The translations under genes were made by a program, and so were the position numbers. The notes below the pieces were generated by a model. It had not been told where the DNA came from. It made no database searches and saw only the letters and a program-made list of their open reading frames with translations. Of a stretch of 64,000 nucleotides of DNA, positions 58,986-64,000 are shown piece after piece. This DNA comes from JALORV01 sp963791235 (lineage in GTDB: Bacteria > Pseudomonadota > Gammaproteobacteria > Burkholderiales > Burkholderiaceae_F): the NCBI GenBank assembly GCA_963791235.1, contig CAWBRW010000021.1, positions 1 through 64,000 on the forward strand. The letters run 5' to 3'. The stretch's first letter is position 1. The number at the start of each line of letters is the position of its first letter.

Positions 58986-59392
58986 GATCTCCGCTCAGCG
59001 CGGCGGCAACACCTGACTCGGTGCAGACGGCAGGTCATACGAATCCTGCCTGAGGAAGGTGGCGAGTTCGTCGATGCTGGCGGGCTCGGGATCGCCTCTC
59101 GTTCCGCAGTCCGTGGCCCTGCAGCTCAGCGCACACATCAGCAATTCTGCAAGCAAAGGCCCGCTCTTCATGTCGTGGTCATGTCACGCGTGTGGGGACG
59201 CGCGAAGCGTACCTCGCGTCGCAGCCTGTCCAAACAACGGCTTGAAGCGTCCTGTCGCGCGCTCCGCAGGAACGCCTGCACGAACCCGGTATCGTCGTCG
59301 ACTCGTGCGCTCCTTGCACCAGCGCAGCCCAGCTAAACGTCAACCTCGCCCTAGCGCGGGTCAGACCAAGAATGATTGTTCGGGGAGCTTGG
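58986..59392. other. Intergenic stretch between divergent genes
   Basis: No gene is supported in these 400 bases. They should hold the divergent promoters for the MFS gene and the patatin gene. I find no sigma-54 match. Confidence 0.35.
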
Positions 59393-61651
59393 ATGACAAC
59401 GTCTATTGACCCGCGCCGGGTGGTCGGTCTGATCGCGGGCCTGCTCGTAGCTGCCAGTGCCCGTGCCCAGACCGCGCCTGCCGCGCCGGCGAAGCCCGCC
59501 GACCAAGCGACGGCCGCCGCGACCGTACCGGCACAGCCAAGGATCGGCCTTGCATTGTCGGGAGGTGGCGCCCGCGGCCTGGCGCACGTCGGCGTGCTGA
59601 AGGTGCTGGAAGAGATGCGGATCCCGATCAGCTGCGTCACCGGCACCAGCATGGGCGCGATCGTCGGCGGCACGTACGCCTCCGGGCGTTCTGCGGAGGA
59701 GATGGAGAAGATCGTCGTTGCAGCTCACTGGGACGTCATCTTCCGTGATGCTCCGCCGCGCAAGGCGATCGCGGTGCGCCGCAAGTATGACGACTACAAG
59801 ACACTGTTCAAGCCGGAGTTCGGCGTCAAGGATGGCGGCCTGATGCTGCCCAAGGGTGTGATCGCCGGCGTGTCGATCGAAGCTTTCTTCCGGGAGCTCG
59901 CCACGCCTGCCTTTGGTATTGGGGACTTCAACAAGCTGCCGATTCCCTTTCACGCCATGGCGACCGACATCGAGACCGGGGATTCCATCGTGCTCGACCA
60001 CGGCAGCCTCTCGCAGGCCATGCGCGCCAGCATGTCGGTGCCGGGCGCGATCGCGCCGGTGGAGATCGACGGCCGGCTGCTGGTCGATGGCGGCATTGCC
60101 AACAACCTGCCGATCAACGAGGCGCGCAGGATGTGCGGCGACGTGATCATCGCGGTCAACATCTCGACGCCGCCGCTGAAGCGCGACGAGCTGACGTCTG
60201 CGCTGAACGTGACGGCGCAGCTGATCAATTTTCTCGGCAAGCAGACCGTGGACGAGCAGATCAGGAGCCTCGGCGCAAAGGACGTGCTGATCTCGCCGGA
60301 CCTCGGCGACATTTCGGCTGGCGCGTTCGATCGTTCGAAGGACGCCATCGCGATCGGCGAAAAGGCCACCCGCGCGATGGCCGACAAGCTGGCGCGCTAC
60401 AGCGTGCCGCCGGAGCAGTATGCCGCGCTGCGCAGCAAGCAGGTGGCCAAGGCAAAGGCGCTGGGCACTGTGGCCGAGATTCGCGTAGAGGGCCTGAAGC
60501 GCACCAACCCCGCGGTGGCGAAGTCCTTGATCGAGAGCAAGCCCGGTGAGCCCCTGACTGAGGACAAACTCGGTGCGGACCTGCGGCGTATCTATGGCAC
60601 CGGTGATTTCGAGAGCATCAGCTACCGCATCGTGGGTGGCGAAACCGGTCCGCGCGCGATGGTGATCGAGCCCGTCGAGAAATCATGGGGCCCGGATTAC
60701 CTGCGCTTCGGCCTGGGGCTGGCCAGCGACTTCTCGGGCGACAGCCAGTTCAATGCGCTGGTCCAGTACCGCAAGAGCTGGATGAATCGTCTCGGCGCCG
60801 AGTGGACCACGGAGGTCCAGATCGGACAGAACAACCATCTGTTGACCGAGTTCTACCAGCCGTTGAACGAGGCGGGAAAGTGGTTCGTCGCGCCGAGTGC
60901 CTACATCGGCCAGCAGACCCGCGGCGTGTTCGAGGGCGAGGACAAGGTCGCCGATTACCTGACCAGCGTCACCCAGGCCGGACTGGATGGCGGCGCGGTG
61001 CTGGGGACCTGGGGGCAGCTGCGCACAGGCTATTCGATCTCACGCGTCTATGCCCGAGTGGACACCGGTTCGCCGACGCTGCCGTCGATCCGTGAGACTA
61101 CGGCAGGGCTGCGCGCAGCGATCTTCATCGACCAGACCGACCATGCCTGGTTCCCGCGCGCAGGATTTGGTCTGGTCGGAAGCGCTTACTCGGCGATGGA
61201 ATCGCTCGGATCCCAAGTGAGCTATAACCGCATCGAGGCCGTTGGGCGCGCCATCAAGAGCTGGGGGCCGCACACCATCAACGCCTCCGCCGCCGGCGGT
61301 TCGTCGCTTGGCTCCGACCTGCCGGCCTACGAGTCGTTCACGCTCGGTGGTCCGATGCGCCTGTCGGCATATCGCATCAATGAGTTTGCCGGGCGCCAGT
61401 ATGCGTACGGCCGGTTGATGTACTACAACCGCACATTGCCGCTGCCGGATCTGTTGGGCTCGGGCGTCTACGTCGGCGGTGCGGCCGAGGTGGGTCGTAT
61501 CAGCGATCGTGCCGACGGATTGACATCGCCAGGTACCGTATGGTCGACGTCCGCTTTCTTGGGGGCGGACACTTTCCTCGGACCGGCCTACGTCGGCGTC
61601 GGGGTCGGCGCAGGGCGCTGGAGCCTCTACCTGCTGCTCGGTGCGCCGTGA
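59393..61651 (+). CDS. PlpD-type patatin with POTRA and outer-membrane barrel
   Basis: From ATG 59393 (GGGGAGCTTGG upstream) the product has 752 residues. A signal peptide is followed by a patatin phospholipase domain (about 50-340) with oxyanion motif SGGGARGLAHVG, nucleophile elbow VTGTSMGAIVGG and catalytic Asp-Gly-Gly in LLVDGGIANNLP. A POTRA-like domain (about 365-430) and a 16-strand-like barrel (to the end) follow. This is the order of type Vd autotransporters such as Pseudomonas PlpD. A possible hairpin (61,685-61,703) follows. Confidence 0.92.
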   Translation: MTTSIDPRRVVGLIAGLLVAASARAQTAPAAPAKPADQATAAATVPAQPRIGLALSGGGARGLAHVGVLKVLEEMRIPISCVTGTSMGAIVGGTYASGRSAEEMEKIVVAAHWDVIFRDAPPRKAIAVRRKYDDYKTLFKPEFGVKDGGLMLPKGVIAGVSIEAFFRELATPAFGIGDFNKLPIPFHAMATDIETGDSIVLDHGSLSQAMRASMSVPGAIAPVEIDGRLLVDGGIANNLPINEARRMCGDVIIAVNISTPPLKRDELTSALNVTAQLINFLGKQTVDEQIRSLGAKDVLISPDLGDISAGAFDRSKDAIAIGEKATRAMADKLARYSVPPEQYAALRSKQVAKAKALGTVAEIRVEGLKRTNPAVAKSLIESKPGEPLTEDKLGADLRRIYGTGDFESISYRIVGGETGPRAMVIEPVEKSWGPDYLRFGLGLASDFSGDSQFNALVQYRKSWMNRLGAEWTTEVQIGQNNHLLTEFYQPLNEAGKWFVAPSAYIGQQTRGVFEGEDKVADYLTSVTQAGLDGGAVLGTWGQLRTGYSISRVYARVDTGSPTLPSIRETTAGLRAAIFIDQTDHAWFPRAGFGLVGSAYSAMESLGSQVSYNRIEAVGRAIKSWGPHTINASAAGGSSLGSDLPAYESFTLGGPMRLSAYRINEFAGRQYAYGRLMYYNRTLPLPDLLGSGVYVGGAAEVGRISDRADGLTSPGTVWSTSAFLGADTFLGPAYVGVGVGAGRWSLYLLLGAP

Positions 61652-61684
61652 TGCGGAATCGGTCGAATGACACTTACCAGGCCC

Positions 61685-61703
61685 GCCCGGTCGTGAACCG
61701 GGC
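61685..61703. other. Hairpin between patatin and the next gene
   Basis: GCCCGGT pairs with ACCGGGC around CGTGA. It ends six bases before the ATG at 61,710, so it may cover that gene's ribosome site or attenuate readthrough from the patatin gene. Confidence 0.5.
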
Positions 61704-61709
61704 AGCTCC

Positions 61710-62513
61710 ATGACAGAAGCCGAGGTCCTGCATCCGTTACGGCCCTTGCTCAGGAACTGGGTCTGGGAGCATGGCCACATTGGCACGCGCTATCTCGACT
61801 GCCGTGACGGCGAGGTCAGGTTCGACGATGGCAAGAAGGCGAGATTTGCGGCCGAGCAGATCGTCTATGTGCCTCTCGACGCGGGCGCCGACGCGACACT
61901 CGAGGCGACGGGCCCACCCATCCACGAGGGAGCGCTCGCGCGGTTTCTGCGGGCCGCGCAGCTGGGCAAACCGGAAGAAGCCGGCTCGGTGGCCGACGTA
62001 CAGCGGGCAGCCCAGGAGTGTGTCGAGATTGGGCTCGTCTGCGCCTATCAGCAGGATGCTCAGCAGGCCTTGGCAGCCTACCGGCTCGAACCGATGTTCG
62101 AAGACGAAATCCGCGCAGCCGTCGTCAAGGACATTCGAAAGAAGTATGGTGGCTTGCGCGCACAGCTGGCGCTGTACGACTTCACGGTGTTTTACGGCTT
62201 GCCCTCTCCGCTGCTGATCAACGAGGCACCGTTCATCGACTGGCGGGTACGCGCCCGGCCGGTGCAGCCATTCGTGTCGCTGCCCCTCGGGCCTTACTGC
62301 CTTCTGGTCGGTACGCCATCCGGGAAGACGAGCCGCGCCGGACCGGTGCTCTGGAAAACCGTCACCGCCATGGGGCCGTTCAAGGATCACAACCGCTACA
62401 TCGTCGAAAGCGCGCAGCACTGGATAGTGGCGACCTCCGACGACCAGCTCGTCGCGGTTCAGGACCGATTCGCTCCCGGTGGCATCGAGAAACCGGCGGC
62501 TTCGCCGTCGTGA
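61710..62513 (+). CDS. Cytosolic protein of unknown function
   Basis: A 267-residue protein without signal or membrane segments. It has a helical central part and a C-terminal segment (KTVTAMGPFKDHNRYIVESA followed by a WIVATSDDQ strand) that vaguely recalls DUF4238-type proteins, which I cannot confirm. No ribosome site stronger than GGGCAGCTCC is seen. It follows the patatin by 58 bases. Confidence 0.7.
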   Translation: MTEAEVLHPLRPLLRNWVWEHGHIGTRYLDCRDGEVRFDDGKKARFAAEQIVYVPLDAGADATLEATGPPIHEGALARFLRAAQLGKPEEAGSVADVQRAAQECVEIGLVCAYQQDAQQALAAYRLEPMFEDEIRAAVVKDIRKKYGGLRAQLALYDFTVFYGLPSPLLINEAPFIDWRVRARPVQPFVSLPLGPYCLLVGTPSGKTSRAGPVLWKTVTAMGPFKDHNRYIVESAQHWIVATSDDQLVAVQDRFAPGGIEKPAASPS

Positions 62514-62829
62514 TCCGCGCCAGGCGTGGGTTTGATCATCGCAGTGGCGCCGCTCGACGACGCGCTGCGAGGCGAACGCCCCCGCCGGAGGGCGCAGCGT
62601 AGTTTCTCAGTCCGCATCGGCAGCGGTGAGCGACACCCGCCATCATTAGCGCAGGGCCCGCCGTCGGACTGCTTTACAGCGGTCGTGCACCATCGCGGGG
62701 CGGCATTCGCAAATTCTTGTTTTTTCTTCGATTGAGTCGTCGGCTCGGATCTTGCTCTGTCCTTGCATAGCGAGTTCGGATGCGGCACTTGGGCGCTAAC
62801 GCCCAGTGTCGGCGAAGGGTGAGGGCGTC
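62514..62829. other. Intergenic stretch with a promoter candidate
   Basis: No gene is supported. It includes a T-rich block (62,716-62,729), the sigma-54-like site at 62,741 and a GGGCG/CGCCC-type hairpin near 62,790-62,806. Confidence 0.4.
62741..62755 (+). promoter_or_regulatory. Predicted sigma-54 promoter, good match
   Basis: CGGCTCGGATCTTGC followed by T differs from the consensus at the first base and the fifth (T for A). It would begin RNA near 62,767. Confidence 0.5.
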
Positions 62830-62982
62830 ATGAGTGCAAGCAGCGGAGAAAAGCGCCGACGGAGGCGGGAACGGCGATTCCTTGAGTTACACGAAACGAT
62901 TTCGATACGTTCCACGATGTTGGCCGTCGCCGCGACCTGTGGGTACTTGCTGCTGCAGGTGACGCGCTCGTTCCTCGGCTAG
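62830..62982 (+). CDS. Single-helix membrane protein, 50 residues
   Basis: ATG 62830 opens a 50-residue frame: a very basic N-terminus (KRRRRRERR) and a hydrophobic helix (TMLAVAATCGYLLLQV). The weak ribosome site GGTGAGGGCG and the upstream sigma-54-like promoter support it. It resembles in layout the 51-residue protein at 37,336. No family recognised. Confidence 0.45.
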   Translation: MSASSGEKRRRRRERRFLELHETISIRSTMLAVAATCGYLLLQVTRSFLG

Positions 62983-63084
62983 AACCAGTCCTGCGCTCCA
63001 AATGATGTAAGTGGATGTCCCGGTCGGAGCACACCTGGGCTAACGACTGGAGTGTCGGCCCTCCGCAGTCAACCTGCGATCAGT

Positions 63085-64000
63085 TCAAACCAGCAGGCGA
63101 TTCAGCTCTGCCGCGTCGACCGGCTTGGTCATGTGCTGGTCAATTCCGGCTTCGACGGCGCGCTCGCGGTCCTCGGGGCGACCGTAGCCGGTGATGGCAA
63201 TCAGTCGCGGGCTGTCATTCCCGGCTTTCAATCGTTGCGCGACCTGGTAACCGTCCAGTCCCGGCAGACCGATGTCGAGCAATACGATCTCGGGCTTCAC
63301 GCGTGCCGCTGTCTCGATGCCCTCGATGCCAGTGGCGGCTGCATAGACATCGTGCCCGGCGTTCACGAGCTGCATTCGCAATGCCTCGCGTCCGTCCGCA
63401 TCATCTTCAATGATCAGGATCCGCTTCGGAGAGCCGTTCGTCCTCGCCAGCGGTGCTGCGGAGGTCGGGGCAGTCCGCGGTGGATCGGCGCGGGGAAGGC
63501 TGACGAGGAAAGTGCTGCCCTTCGAGAGTCCTTCGCTCGTTGCGACGATGCGTCCTCCATGTGCCTGCGCCAGGCGGTGCGCCAAAGTCAAGCCCACGCC
63601 GAGGCCGCCCTGTGATCGATCAAGGCTCCGCGGCCCCTGCGTGAAGAGATCGAATACGCGCGGCAGCAGTTCCGGTGCGATGCCAATGCCGCTGTCACGA
63701 ATGCGCAGCACCGCATCGTCACCTCTACTAACCGCCTGCACTTCAATTTGCCCGCCAGGCGGCGTGAACTTGATGGCGTTCATCAAAAGGTTGTCAACGA
63801 TCTGGCTGAGCCGAGCGGGGTCTGCGTCAACCCACAGTGGCTCGGTCTGGACAACCAGATCAAGCTGGTCCAGTCGACCATTGCCGCGCAGCACGTCCAG
63901 GCTTCGCTGCACGAGGGCCGCCAGGTTGACCCTTTCACGGGTCAGCGTGACCTTTCCGCTGGTCACGCGAGCGACATCGAGCAGGTCTTCGATGAGGCGG
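63085..64000 (-). CDS. Hybrid histidine kinase, C-terminal part (cut by window end)
   Basis: Read from the window edge inward, the frame starts inside HisKA (RLIEDLLDVARVTSGKV) and continues with a HATPase domain (NLLMNAIKFTPPGG, DSGIGIAPELL, LGVGLTLAHRLA) and a C-terminal receiver (Asp in IVLLDIGLPGLDG, Lys in MTKPV). The plan matches the two PAS hybrid kinases in the window. The phosphoacceptor His and any sensor domain lie outside. Coordinates therefore give only the visible part. Confidence 0.9.
   Translation of the reverse strand, partial: RLIEDLLDVARVTSGKVTLTRERVNLAALVQRSLDVLRGNGRLDQLDLVVQTEPLWVDADPARLSQIVDNLLMNAIKFTPPGGQIEVQAVSRGDDAVLRIRDSGIGIAPELLPRVFDLFTQGPRSLDRSQGGLGVGLTLAHRLAQAHGGRIVATSEGLSKGSTFLVSLPRADPPRTAPTSAAPLARTNGSPKRILIIEDDADGREALRMQLVNAGHDVYAAATGIEGIETAARVKPEIVLLDIGLPGLDGYQVAQRLKAGNDSPRLIAITGYGRPEDRERAVEAGIDQHMTKPVDAAELNRLLV

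Noticed and set aside
1..64000. tRNA genes, rRNA genes, CRISPR arrays, prophage
   Set aside because: I looked for clover-leaf and repeat-spacer patterns and for phage structural genes and saw none. The holin-like family name at 25,325 does not imply a phage.

Overview
The window is 64 kb of GC-rich, densely coding DNA from a proteobacterium. A Bug/TctC-type periplasmic binding protein, a BenE-type transporter, a PlpD-like patatin, several long PAS hybrid kinases and the Ku/LigD pair make a betaproteobacterium (Burkholderiales-like) the best guess, but no rRNA or other taxonomic marker is present, so this is inference. No tRNA, rRNA or CRISPR array was seen.

Layout. 0-5.6 kb: a LytS-like kinase, a degenerate kinase paralogue, a LytTR regulator, a cupin and a haloperoxidase-like lipoprotein. 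5.9-7.5 kb: mobile debris, made of a group II intron 5' fragment abutting a multiply frameshifted IS256-type transposase. 7.8-10.7 kb: an arsenic operon (arsR-arsI-arsN2-arsC-acr3) with its promoter and operator. 11-20.6 kb: an orphan peptide-binding protein, a large hybrid kinase, a CPA1-type antiporter, a Cys-rich copper-storage-like protein, an SGNH hydrolase and a minimal kinase. 20.6-46.8 kb: a stress island with LigD and Ku (non-homologous end joining), a peroxiredoxin-glutaredoxin fusion, an isochorismatase-type hydrolase, and many small stress-type genes (DUF883, GlsB, BON, CsbD, MgtC, hemerythrin, OmpA, DUF3072, CBS, DUF2243). An NtrC-type response regulator and a 1,044-residue hybrid kinase sit among them. 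46.9-51.5 kb: copper handling (DUF411, cupredoxin, CueR with a perfect operator), a GST, BenE and a cupin. 51.5-54.5 kb: a methyltransferase and a BTAD/TPR regulator, both broken by single-base indels. 54.9-64 kb: a TctC protein, an FMN reductase, an MFS permease, a PlpD-type autotransported patatin, and a hybrid kinase cut by the window end.

Main observation. Reading the upstream regions by eye, I find about 18 sigma-54 (-24/-12) promoter matches. Eleven fit GGCAY-N5-TTGC exactly, and nearly all lie just upstream of the small stress genes between 16.7 and 46.8 kb, on both strands. A sigma-54 activator gene (27,552-28,963) lies in the middle of this cluster. I infer a locally encoded RpoN-dependent stress regulon that may tie end-joining repair, thiol peroxidase, envelope and small hydrophilic stress proteins to one signal. 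One perfect promoter (32,494) faces no obvious gene close by and may drive a small RNA or a long leader. The activator gene itself carries two +1 frameshifts that must be resolved as sequencing error or real loss.
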